Part shown: piece after piece, positions 46,770-57,314 of the stretch | How the letters are laid out: each line of letters begins with the position of its first letter | How positions within the stretch are numbered: the first letter of the stretch is position 1 | Assembly (NCBI GenBank): GCA_020466095.1 | Contig: CM035807.1 | Span: forward strand, 77,622,595-77,686,594 | DNA: 64,000 bases | Direction: 5' to 3' | DNA from: Chlorops oryzae | Taxonomy: Eukaryota > Arthropoda > Insecta > Diptera > Chloropidae | Notes under the pieces: generated by a model | The model's database searches: none | What the model saw: the letters and a program-made list of their open reading frames with translations, nothing else | What the model was told of the DNA's origin: nothing | Program-made: the position numbers and the translations under genes

Positions 46770-47460
46770 CATCAATGTGCCAGGTAGACTGAGGAATGGA
46801 GTGGTTCCCTGCGACTTAACGTCGAACCCGTTGAGTGCTGATCAAATGGCTTGCATTCAGGGTGCTGTAATTGATACCTCCATTGAGCTCATGGGTGGTG
46901 AAGTCGAGCCAAAATTCCCGGGCTGTCTATAAAACACAGATGTGACTATTTTTCGCCTGTAAAGACAGTGCCAATGTGGGCTGGCTCAAAACTAATTTGG
47001 AGCTAGTAAAGGCGAAATTCGGTCTCGAACTAACCCTGGTGAATGAGGACATGTTCTCCAAATCCCATATTATTCGGGGATTCTTTCCTCAAAGCAAAGG
47101 GCTCCTGATGGAAAAAATCTTAGCGACTGTTGAGGCGCAGAATTGTAACCTTTGCCGCCAAGACGTGGAAAGTGATACAAAGAAGAACGTAGGGCAATCT
47201 GGAACACCTTGTGATGGCAGTGGACGATGGGTCCATTTCAAGACTCAGGGAAGTCAAGGGACAGATTGACTACAGCTTTGTACAAATGAGGCTCATACTA
47301 CAGAGCCAAGACAAGAGCCAAGGGGAGGCGAAGAAGGGAAATGAGCCATTAACGGAGTCTGCAGCAGGGTCATTCAAGGGGGCACCTAAAGTGGCCAGTG
47401 GGCCAAACAACCCCAAGCCGAAAATCCAAAAACAGGCAGTGCGAATAACAGTGGGGTATT
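46770..47460 (+). pseudogene. LOA-type ORF1 relic (third element, plus strand)
   Basis: Translations in shifting frames give LSADQMACIQGAVIDTSIEL (about 46835-46895), then NLELVKAKFGLELTLVNEDM and IIRGFFPQSKGLLMEKIL (46990-47130), then MAVDDGSISRLREVKGQIDY (47215-47270). Their order and the I-x-GFFP and W/V-I...positions parallel the IFIGYFP region of the two other LOA ORF1s. Frameshifts near 46930 and 47160-47210 break it. No ORF2 follows, so this is an isolated relic. Confidence 0.6.
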
Positions 47461-47866
47461 TGATTCCAAAAGTCAGTCGAATTTCTAATTTTATTTTTCG
47501 CATATTTGAAATTTTTTTGTTTATGTGTACAACTGCATAAAATTCTGCGTTCAATGCAGAAAAATAACGGATGAAGCGTAATTGGTTATCTACTAATAGG
47601 GCTTCAAAGCTGATGTTTCATTCGATGTACGCTTGCTCTTGGTGATAGATCGTGATTTTCGCTTTTACAAAGGGGCACTGTGAAAAAAGTTTTAGGTTGA
47701 AATAAAATCGTGGTATGGAGCCTTCAACTTCAGGTATTTATTAAACTTTTGAGACTAATATATAAGAAAAATATTGTGTGTAAATATTTTTTTAAATTTT
47801 CTTGTTGGAGTCCAGAAAATGAAAGTATTTTTCATAATTATTTAATTCTTTAATTCTTGGTACAAT

Positions 47867-48285
47867 ATGTCATCTACTGTGCTTAAGTTCCTCATTCATG
47901 GGCCAGATATAATATTGAATGCGTTACTTTCAATTGGCCAGTTGTCTGAAGAAGCACAAGAAGCTCGAAATAAAGATTTTAAGAAGTTTAGAGAGAAATT
48001 TTCGCGTAAAGTCTGCCGAGAGAAATCAAATAGGGACATTTTGAATATGTTCCTTGCTAGCTCAGATCCACTTACATCAAGTTTTATGAAATTCCCAAAG
48101 GCTTCAAAAAACTTGCCAAAATAGGCATTATATCTGCTAAAATCGCCACCAGTGCTCAATAAACAAACTGGCGAGACAAGCTAAGTAGATGAAGATGATA
48201 ATGTTGATGATAATGAAGATTATTATCATGAAGTTGGAGATGATGATAATGAAGATCTAGATTTTGATAATGATAATTACGATCA
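47867..48285 (+). pseudogene. C-terminal relic of a recurrent arthropod mobile-element protein
   Basis: An 85-codon frame (47867-48124) carries FLIHGPDIILNALLSIGQLS and EEAQEARNKDFKKFREKFSR. I recognise this as a motif that recurs in many uncharacterised arthropod proteins and is probably transposon-borne. After stops, 48190-48280 can be read as an acidic Asp/Asn/Glu-rich tail. No catalytic part is present. The recognition is from memory and the family name is unknown to me. Confidence 0.4.
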
Positions 48286-49500
48286 GTGTTGCCAATTTAG
48301 CTTTTTTCCGGCTAGATCTAGCCTTTTTTGATACCACTTTGTGGGAAATTTGATGGAATCGCGGGTAGCGGGGAATCTAGCTTTTTTCAAATACGATTTT
48401 AGCTTTTTTACACGCACTTCCCCGCTACGAAATATAATTCTACATTTCAACATTCCTTGCGATAGTTATTAAAGATATCAATACCAAAAATATATCGACG
48501 ACACTACAGTGCCGTAGCAACCATAGGGGCAAGAGGGGGCTTTGCCCCCCCACGCATTTTTGTTTTTGCCCATGAATAAAATTGAAAAATTATTTTTTTT
48601 ATTGTTTGAAGAATCGGTAAGTAAGAAATAATTAGGGGTTAGTTTAAAAAACGAATTTTGATCTTCTTTTAATAACAGAAATGCATTCGTTGGGAAAAAG
48701 ACATGTATGGCTTGTGGGTGAAATGATTAATATTTTGAAAATATTATGATAATATGGGGTTGATTTTAGCTATAAATCGATTGCCATGAAAAAGACGTCA
48801 ATTTGAAATTTTGGAAAACAAATTGCCTGTTACGTTAACAGTGAACTGTTCAAGTTTAAGCCTTTATGTAGGCAACATATTTTTTCACCAATGTGTACAG
48901 TAATATTATAGGCTATAACTGTAGAACCGTAAGTCGAAAAATCTTAGCAATGGTCTTAAATTATTTACAACTTAGTTATCTCTTATACTACATCATTACT
49001 TTTGTTCATTTTCATAGTATCTTTAAAAGTTATGAAGCCTTTTGTTACGAGATTTACGAAAATTTTCCAAAAAAAATTTAATACATGACTTCAAATTGAC
49101 CAAAAAAATGCCAGACGTTACGTTTTCTATACACTAAAGTAAAGTTTCGATAGCTCTGTTTTGTAGCGATGACTCTAAGACTCAGAAAATGTTTACTTTT
49201 GATAGATTTATGCTGAAAATCAAAAATCTTCCTAAAAGCCTGATTTTTATGGAAAAATCGACGAGAGCTACCTCTAAACCATCTTCGAAAAATCTGGAAA
49301 AAATCTCAAAAATACTTTACCACATAAGCTTTCAAAGAAGACTTGTCCAACTAAGAAATTCGAAAAAAAAATTATTTTTGGGACACCCTAACCTACAGTG
49401 CCTACGTGAGCAACAGCTGCCACTGCAACCTACCTACCTACCTACCTTGTCATGGCGATTTTTTCTCTCTTTCTAACGTATATACATGCTCGTGAAAGCG
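48286..49500. other. gene-free region
   Basis: No gene seen. 48294-48330 (GGCTAGATCTAGC) resembles a stretch near 26350 in the hAT-like element. 48508 starts with CAGTGCCGTAGC, which looks like a hAT-type end, but I could not find its partner. Confidence 0.5.
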
Positions 49501-49674
49501 TTAAGCTGCAATCAGTGATGGCATAGCATAGCAGAACATAACATAAGAAAATAGCTAATTCATACATTTGAATGAAAGCCGTTAGTGAACGCATAATACG
49601 CCATAAAAAATCTATTGAAAATAAATTCTTATTATATATTATGCTATGCTACGCCATCACTGATTGCAGCTATA
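49501..49674. mobile_element. short MITE related to the one at 34919
   Basis: Inverted ends GCTGCAATCAGTGATGGC and the complement (CATCACTGATTGCAGC) bound 166 bp (49505-49670). TTAA is on the left and TATA on the right, so the target duplication has probably mutated. The end sequence CTGCAATCAGTGATG is nearly identical to the larger family member at 34923-35494. Confidence 0.65.
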
Positions 49675-51141
49675 TTCCTTGTAGATTTGTGCGCTGTTTA
49701 AGTTTGCGTTTTGCGGAGTTTAGATCAATGTGATCAAAAAGCATTTATCGGTTGAAAGTTAAAAGTTACAAAAATCATTGAGTTTTTTTTGAAAAAAAAT
49801 TAATTAAAACAAATTTAAGCTCGCATATGGGCATTTCCAGAAAAAGTAAACTTTTTGTCGCGTCCGTATATAGCTGATTGCCATTCGGGATTGCATAGAA
49901 ACTTTGAAAAATATAAAAGTCCGCATAAGCTGCACGAAAGTATTGAGAAGCTAAAGTACTATTTACCGCATACTTGAATTCGGGACTCAAAATAGCTCAT
50001 TTAAGTGTCGCGTCCGTTTGGAAATGCCCATATGTAACATGTAAATTTGCGTACATACCATCAAGCAAATTTAACAGAAAAAGTTGTATCCTGATGGTGT
50101 GAACATCTGGATAGTATGAACAGGCCTTGACAAAAATAGTTCACACCACCCAGATTCTACTGTATTATATAAATGTTGTTATTATTTAAAAAAAACAAGT
50201 TGAGTTGTGTCATAGGACACCAGATAAGAACGAAGTTCATTATGGTATTTATAAATGTTAGTAAATATAAATCGCAGCAAGGTTTTTCGCAAAAATCAAT
50301 TGTTTTTATTAATCGAAAAATATATGTATACAAGACGGCCATAAGACAAAACTGTTTTTCATTCCTTTTGTGTTTTTGAACATAAAAATGCACAATCGAA
50401 GGTTATTGTTCTGCTGTTGTGCAGCAAATTATACTAATAAGTGCGTAATTTTATTCTTAATGGTGATAAATTCTAAACTGTCAGCTGTTTGTTGTTTTCA
50501 ACCATTTTTCACAAGCGAAAATGCAATACAGTACATTCTGCTTAGCTACATTCAATTATTTTCCAGACAATTTTACACACTTTCACGAAAAATGCACCTA
50601 CCTGATTTTTTTTTGCTGCATTTTTGAGGAACATATCAGAATTTCTTTGACAACACATGTCAGGCGCTTAAAAGAACGCCGTCTAAATATTAATTTTATT
50701 AACAAAAAACATATTTAACTTTTGTAATAAAAGGAAAATTCTTTCATAACTGTCTAGAAAAAAAATGCAATAAAATGAAATGAAAAATTTAGGTTTATCG
50801 TCTTCAACCTAGCTTAAACTTTTTGATGGTTTAAACTTTCAAATGATAGTCGCTATGAGAGTTTAAACCAGGTTTATTAGTTTTGTATCAAAATTTTTGA
50901 AAAATTCTAAAAAAGCAAAGGAATTTTAGGTCGATAGGAAAACGTTTGACATTCAAAAGATAAATTTTCAATAGGGCTGTTAAAGGAACATTTTACTATG
51001 AAATTTTATTTCAAAAACTAAAAACAGGATACTGTTAAAGCGAATGTGCACCTAAGTTGAATGCAGCTAAAAGAGAATTTTTCATACAAATACAGACAAA
51101 AATGCTGCCGTAGAATATTTTTGTGCAGGCATGATACTTAC
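49675..51141. other. gene-free AT-rich region
   Basis: I see nothing beyond short biased frames. Confidence 0.5.
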
Positions 51142-52072
51142 TAGTGATGTTACGAATGTGGTTTTTTAAACATTCGCGAATGCGAATGCAAATGCGACTA
51201 TCTGTCGCTGATATTCGCGAATACGAATGTTCAGTTTTAAATTTAGCACCACTTATCTATGCTTTGGTATTGACAGCTGACGTGCCGTGTAAGCCCCACA
51301 TATTTTTTGTTAGAGTGCAGCCCAATGATCCAAAAAAAGAAGTTATTTAATTAATCTCTTTTCGTAAAGAAAATGAATTTCAATTTGTTCTTCAAGCCTT
51401 TTTTGAATAACTTTTAAATATTGTTTTGAAATCTACATTAGTGATGCTACGAATATTCGGCCACTATTCGGTATTCGGCCTATTCGGCGTCATTTTTTAG
51501 TATTCGGTATTCGGCCGAATAGTTAAAATATTCGGCCGAATACCGAATAGTAGAAATAACTTATTAAAAAAATCAACACTAACTACAAATTAAATTTTTC
51601 TCTCAATAACGTAAAAAAACTTAATTAACGAGAACTAAAAATACAGCAGATTTGCATTTTATTCTTTAGAAATATTAAATGTACGCTAGCTTCTTCTAAA
51701 TTTTCTTCGAAAACATTATAAACAGTGGGCAAATTTTTCAGCGGCAGCTTTTGCCTTGACTCCAGCTAGTTGCGAGTAGGCCCAAGCTGTCTTTACTACG
51801 TGCCGAATATTCGGTTGCCGAATATTCGTTATTCGGCCGAGAGGTTGACCGAATATTCGGTATTCGGCCAAATCCACTATTCGGGGCATCACTAACCTAC
51901 ATAGCAATACATATATCAAATCGATCTACATAAAAGAAAACAATAACATCCATAGGATTTGTATATTTTTCCAACGTTAATATTCGCCAAGTGTTCGCAT
52001 TAAATTTTGCGAATACGAATGTCCAGAAATATGCGAATATTCGCGAATGCGAATATGCGCAACATCACTAAT
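51142..52072. mobile_element. outer TIR element with TAGTGATGTT ends and ATTCGCGAAT repeats
   Basis: The ends TAGTGATGTTACGAATG and (inverted) TAGTGATGTTGCGCATATTCG enclose clustered GAATGCGAATG and ATATTCGCG words at both sides. A partial older copy lies at 45345-45960. An inner element is at 51439-51894. Confidence 0.6.
51439..51894. mobile_element. inner element with TAGTGATGC ends and ATTCGG repeats
   Basis: The left end TAGTGATGCTACGAATATTCGG-like and the right GCATCACTA are inverted, both next to arrays of CCGAATA / TATTCGG. Flanks TCTACAT and CCTACAT look like a duplication. The uninterrupted copy near 45850 shows the corresponding position without it. Confidence 0.65.
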
Positions 52073-52139
52073 ACATACATGTGCGCTGAAGGCCTCTACG
52101 CTCTAAAGCAGCAAGTAAAGTTCCTATACCAAAGAATGT

Positions 52140-52455
52140 AGAAACAAGTAAGAAAGCTAAAGTCGGTCAAGCCGGACTTTGAAATACCCAGCGTCCCGAC
52201 ATTATTGGCGCACTATGTTACGAAAAATCTCCATTTGTGGGCGTGGCAGGGGGCGGGCTACAAAAAATTTTTTTCTTGCACCTTTCGTTCACCTTGGTCA
52301 ACCTATGTTGCGAATTTGAAGCTTCTACGCCTTTGACTTCTCAAGTTACGAAAGATCTCCATTTGGGGGCGTGGCAGTGGGCGGGCTACATAATTGTTTT
52401 CCTACACCTTTTCTTCGCCTTGGTCAACCTATGTTGCGAATTTGAAGCTTCTAGT
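52140..52455 (+). repeat. dispersed repeat with two tandem ~130-bp units
   Basis: Units starting GTTACGAAAAATCTCCATTT (52216) and GTTACGAAAGATCTCCATTT (52344) each include GGGCGTGGCAG, GTCAACCTATGTTGCGAATT and GAAGCTTCTA. The leader AAAGCTAAAGTCGG...ATACCCAGCG is a familiar dipteran dispersed-repeat start. GGGCGTGGCA also occurs in the repeat at 60040. Confidence 0.6.
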
Positions 52456-53516
52456 TGTTAGATCCAATCGAAAGATAATTTTATTGGAAAAGATAATGCC
52501 CAACATTATATATCACAAAAACAACAATGAAGTAAAGAAAATTTAGGTTTATTAAAAAAAGTGAAAAAACTCCAAACCTCCTTTTTAGTTAAAGCTTTTT
52601 CAGGCCGACGCCCAATATCTTTGTTGTTTTTCCACCGATTTTTTTAATTTTGGACTTTTTACAAAGGCAATAAACTGGTCGAATTAGAAAAGGAACTGTT
52701 TTGTTATTATGGTACATGATATACCCCCTAGGGGGTACATTATGCAAAATTTCGGCAAAAAACCCAAAATTTCTCAACTTTGGGCCCCTCTAGGCACGGC
52801 AAGGAATTATTGGATTGGGTTGAAATTTTGGGCATTTCAGTTTTACACCAAAAGGAACAATCTTGGACGTGAGCACCTATAAAAATCGAAAAAACGTATT
52901 TCGAAAAACCACCCTGCTGTACATACATACGTTGAAATTTCAATACATATTCATGTGAGTGCATATGTACTAATAAACAAAGGAATGGTAAATATTCGCA
53001 ACTATCTATACCGGGCCATTCAAACTTAAAAAGGTCAAATTCTTTAAAACAGTGGCTTTTCAATGCGTAAGCTTTGAGTCCTTATTGAAACTACTCGTAT
53101 ATACTAATATTGGGCGTTTCTCGCATATTCATGCCCCAGTTAGACAGGCTTCACTGTGAAAAACAAAAATCTTATGATTACAAAAAACAAAACAAAAAAC
53201 CAAAGGACCTTAGTCCTCAGAGGAGTCAAATTTGAGGACATTTTTTTAATAGTGTAATTTAGTTTTTCGTATTTGAAAAAGTCCTTAAAAGTTAATGTTT
53301 GAACTTATTTTGTTTGAAACAACAACATTCGGTGTTGTCGATTCGTTCAGCTTAACTAGGTCTTTGGTACTTTTGCTGTAAGATCATCCATGATGCTGGC
53401 GAAGTGAATATCAAGGATCAAATGAAAAATTGAAAGCATTCAAACGTTTTGATAACCTAGAAGACAACGATGAAAAAACCAGAAAGAATTGTTCGAATTA
53501 GAAATTATCCATTAGT
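52456..53516. other. intergenic region 3' of the Osiris gene
   Basis: No gene found. Part of 53200-53516 may be the Osiris 3' UTR. Confidence 0.5.
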
Positions 53517-54396
53517 CTACTGATGATATTCATAGTAATAACGGTATGGGTCCATTGTGCCACTTTGTGTTGTTAAGGCAGGAACAGCGCTGGCTTTCGG
53601 AACTGGTCGTATAACATATGTACTTCGTCTAACAATGAGGGGAAAATTTATTATTTAACTCTCGACTCGATGAAATTTTGTTTAATAATATTCACCTGTT
53701 ATGATCACCGGCATGAACTTGGAAGCTCGCCTCCTCGTGATGTTCATGCGCGAAGAGTTTTTTGAGCGCAATTATACCGGCGATGGTAAGGGCGACTTTG
53801 CTTATGACTAATGCCTTTACAGCGATCGCCGCTAGAGCTTTCAGGCCAATCGGACCAGCGATTCCCATTGCAGTAACCAAAGCCGCAACCACATACTTCA
53901 TATGTCCGCCGCCTTTCTCTTTTTTCTTCTTTTTATCACGTCCAGTGCTCATGTCCATTTTGAGCGCATGCGTTCGCACCAATTTATCAATTTTCCCTAG
54001 CAGAGCGCGATCCAAGGACGTTAGACTTCCTAACGTGCGCGCGTCTGCAATTGCACTGATGAAGCTTTCCTTGTCCGTATGATTTTGCTTCTCCAGTACG
54101 AGACCATCGACGATTTTAATCGAATCCTTTTCGAGAGCGCGAGATAATGCCAAGAGAGCCTTTTGCTTAAGACATCCAATAAAATCATTTGTCTCCTGGC
54201 AATCCTCGTAGACCCGACGGATAATGCTCAATTCTGGTGTGGAATACCAGAAATTATTGTTCGAGCTTTCAGCTTCGTTCTCATTTGGTGTTGTTTTCAA
54301 TTGCGTTGTCACATGATGATGATGTCGTCTGTGGCGAGCAGCGATTGAATCGCTTATAAGGAATATGGTAAAGAAAAGAGAAACAAGCCAACGCAT
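53517..54396 (-). CDS. Osiris-family secreted/membrane protein (DUF1676)
   Basis: Two exons on the minus strand: 54396-53696 and 53628-53517, with a 67-bp GT-AG intron (53695-53629). They join in frame to 270 residues plus TAG. The N-terminus MRWLVSLFFTIFLISDSIAA is a signal peptide of about 20 residues. Then come a His/Arg stretch, the Osiris two-cysteine region (Cys 66 and Cys 75 in YEDCQETNDFIGCLKQK), a DUF1676-like helical part, a lysine run near 155-161, and a long Ala/Gly/Ile-rich hydrophobic segment (about 168-213) typical of the family. The second exon adds a C-terminus ending in the tyrosine-rich PYRYYYEYHQ, a feature of many Osiris proteins. Osiris proteins are insect-specific and act in the secretory/endosomal system of cuticle-forming cells. 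Most sit in one cluster; no other is in this window, so this is a solitary member or a cluster edge. I cannot assign the orthologue number. Confidence 0.9.
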
Positions 54397-54915
54397 CCTG
54401 ATATTTCTGTTGCGTCCTTGAGACTATTTGTAAAAATTTTTGGAAAATTCTTTTCAAATTACAAACTTTACGCGCGCCCACATATGCGTGGGAGGCCCCT
54501 GCTTTGCAGATTTTCTAAATGCAACTGCCGCGAACTCGTTGTACACCTCCAGCTTTTATTAATTTGCTCAAATCATTCGTATGGAAACTTATGGCGTGCG
54601 TCCAGAAAATTTTTATGCTGCAAATTATGTTGATGAAGCGAAGCATCTTCTCTGTTGAGCTAAGAGTCAAAATTTTTGAAGCATCTGATCGGATGGGGTG
54701 CAGTGCTTTCTCGTGTGGTAATTTTTGACATGTTTTCTTTAATCATCGTTGCATTGCGGCAAAGAAAATTTCTATTCGCATTTTCTTTATTTTTATTATT
54801 ATTTTCATATTCGAAAGTGATTCTTTCAAATGAAATGCGGCGAGAAATGAGAGAAAACGGATTCTACATGGTTTTTATTTCTTATTAAAGGCTCTACTGC
54901 TCTCTTCGAATGGTT

Positions 54916-56595
54916 TCCAGCGGCCAACAGTGGCTACCGCCTACAAAGTATACGAGACTGTAAGCGACCTGAATATAAATAGCTACAAAGTGTACAAGAT
55001 TGTAGCGAACATGCCCGCCAATAGTTACTTTATGTGGTGATGGTAGGCATTCAATCTACAAAACGGCCACGCTCGAACAAAAGTATAGGGTAATTCCATC
55101 GTCACGGGTGGGACAGATCAACAAAAACCTTTTAATTCATTCTTCACATTTTATAGTTATATTTATCGAACTTATGGGTAATACCAAAAAGAATATTCTA
55201 TAATTTGATCCAGTTAACGAAAAATTTCAAAATTTTATTAGTTTTAGAAAGAAATGAGGAATTTCGTTGTGTCACGGGCGGGACAAATTTTGAACCCCAG
55301 TTCTGAAAGGAACTTCTTTGAAAGGAAAGTGTGCGAATGTATTTCACATTTCTATTATAACATAATAGCTTGTTTTCTTACAGAAAAGATTCTAAGCTAT
55401 TAAATCTGTAAAGAATTAAGCAAAACTATCTTTTCCTTCTTACAAAAAACTTAAAAATGTAATGTCACGGGTGGGACAAGTACGATTTTTTTTTTTTTAA
55501 TTAGCAATTTTATTTATAATAAACAGATTTATTTATTACAAACTTTGTAATACAAAGTTATGAACTTCTTATTTTTTATAAATAGAAGCTAGAGGCTCAC
55601 AGTCTGACTTATTCCAATCACTTCCATCTGTGTCAGTATATATTTGTGCTGCACTTAGTTGAAAGACCCTACATGTGACAGGTTTTGAGTGATATGTAAG
55701 GGATGTTATTAAATTTTCTTTACTGGCGAATTTGAAATAATGATGAGATTGAATCTTAGGAAGTGAGAGTGCCAAATTCCACTTTTTGTCTTTCGGAAGA
55801 TTAAAAAAGCACCTAATGAGACAAAGCAAAAAAACCAGCACCAGCAAATAAATAAAATAATATTTATGAAGTTTTAATATATTTCACTTGTTTTAAATCA
55901 TAGTAAGACCACTTTACGAGATGTCTCACCCGTGTCAATTTTGGTCCCACCCGTGACAGTCACGGGTGGGATACAACTATGTTACATTTTTATACAATCT
56001 GTGAACAAAACACAAAACAGGAAAAATATTTATAGGAAAATGTACTCAGTAACATTACCTCAAAAAATAAGAAGTTTCAGACATAACCTAAAAGTCAGTA
56101 AGAAATAATACAAATTTAAATGTTTTTTTGTCACGGGTGGGACCAGAAAAATCATGCTTTGAAAATATTCATATTTTTTTTGTTGTGCTTACCGTTTTTT
56201 GGATAAAATCAATCTTATTGAAAAGGGGACACACCGTGGAATTAATTTGACACTTTAAAACACGTTTTTAGTATTCGCAAAATGCGAAAAAGGTTTCCTC
56301 AATGTTGACATGATAGAAAGAAACATTTCGTTCAAAAAAGTTACATTGTTCCTCTTAAAAAAAAGTATGGAAAAACAACGATATGACGATATTTTTTTGC
56401 AGAATAAGGTTCTCAGATATTTTACCCTTTGGTTTTTTTTTTAGAGAGAAATCAAATTTTAATTATTTAATTTTAAGACACCCAGGTTCACTTTCTCATG
56501 AAATTGCCCTATACTAGGTCGCATGCATTACCGCCTACGGCCTACGAAACATGTTACGGATCATTAATTCTGTAGGCAGCATTTTGGGCGCTGGG
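54916..56595 (-). mobile_element. CCCAGCGGCCAA repeat, interrupted copy
   Basis: Left end CCAGCGGCCAA and right end TTTTGGGCGCTGGG are roughly inverted. It shares CCGCCTACRRCCTACGAAA, TCTGTAGGCAGCATTTTGG and ACGGCCACGCTCGAACAAAA words with the 9094-9245 copy (which reads in the opposite direction). It is split by the insertion at 55088-56509. Confidence 0.6.
55088..56509. mobile_element. 1.42-kb insertion with TATA duplication and a recurring GTCACGGGTGGGAC motif
   Basis: Ends GGGTAATTCCATC and GAAATTGCCC are short inverted termini, with TATA at 55084-55087 and 56510-56513. The 9-kb copy of the surrounding repeat shows the uninterrupted site. Inside, the motif GTCACGGGTGGGAC or a close variant occurs at 55101, 55271, 55464, 55923 (inverted variant), 55944 (inverted), 55959 and 56130. 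A 92-codon frame (55847-55569, minus) with a hydrophobic start has no recognisable domain. Confidence 0.75.
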
Positions 56596-56612
56596 TTCGT
56601 AATTATTAGCTG

Positions 56613-57314
56613 CCCTGCAGTAAGTGGGACTACTCCGGGGACTACTCCAAAAGTCATTATGACTGGTCCCACTTAATTTACTTTTGCATGGAATGAACTG
56701 ACACATTTAACATTATGCTGTGATTGGAAAATAACTAGTCACAGTTTTTGCACATGAATACTAGACCGGGGAGTATATACAGTTGGTCGATTTTTGGTCA
56801 ATTTGTATTTTTGTAAATTTAATAGGAAAAAATTTTATTTGTTTTATTTTTTTGGTTTTTATTGCTTTTTTGTTTTTTTTTAATTTTTTTTACTTCTCTT
56901 TTAATTTTCTCGCCTCGGCCGAACGTCGAATCGCTGATATCTGGGCTGGTAAGTCTGCGTCTTAGCCATTACACTAAACACGGAAGTTTTTTGTTTTTGG
57001 AAAAAAATAAAAATATTCCCACCCGAGCCATTCAGCTAACTATTCTTTGGTGATTCAACAATCAGAATGCGAAATATACCGCTGACAATATCATTTTTTT
57101 TTTCTACTTCGCAATCAAAGCACAAACCGTAAACAATTCGTCAAACTCACTCTCCGTACATCTCCTTACAACTAGACATTGTCTGGTTAAAAAGGATCTA
57201 GTCCCGCTGCAGTCACATTTAATACAACAAACTACCGTCATTTTAACTAGTGACATTAGGACCATACCGGGGTCTAGTGACTAAGTTGAAATTGACCCCA
57301 AACTTACTGCAGGG
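56613..57314. mobile_element. TIR element carrying a tRNA-like cassette
   Basis: Inverted ends CCCTGCAGTAAGT and ACTTACTGCAGGG bound 702 bp. Just inside are repeated GGACTACTCC and GACTAGT-like words. A tRNA-like sequence lies in the middle. No target duplication is obvious. Confidence 0.55.
56909..56982 (-). other. tRNA-like sequence inside a TIR element
   Basis: Reverse-complemented it reads TTTAGTGTAATGGCTAAGAC (A-box-like) and later AGCGATTCGACG (B-box-like), then GAGGCGAGAAAA. It is clearly homologous to 62379-62450. Stems are not complementary enough for a functional tRNA. Confidence 0.5.

Noticed and set aside
48508..49397. hAT element beginning CAGTGCCGTAGC
   Set aside because: I could not find the inverted right end or an 8-bp duplication.
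55569..55847. 92-codon minus-strand frame as a gene
   Set aside because: Within the TATA-flanked insertion, no domain recognised, no relatives known to me; kept only as a note on that element.
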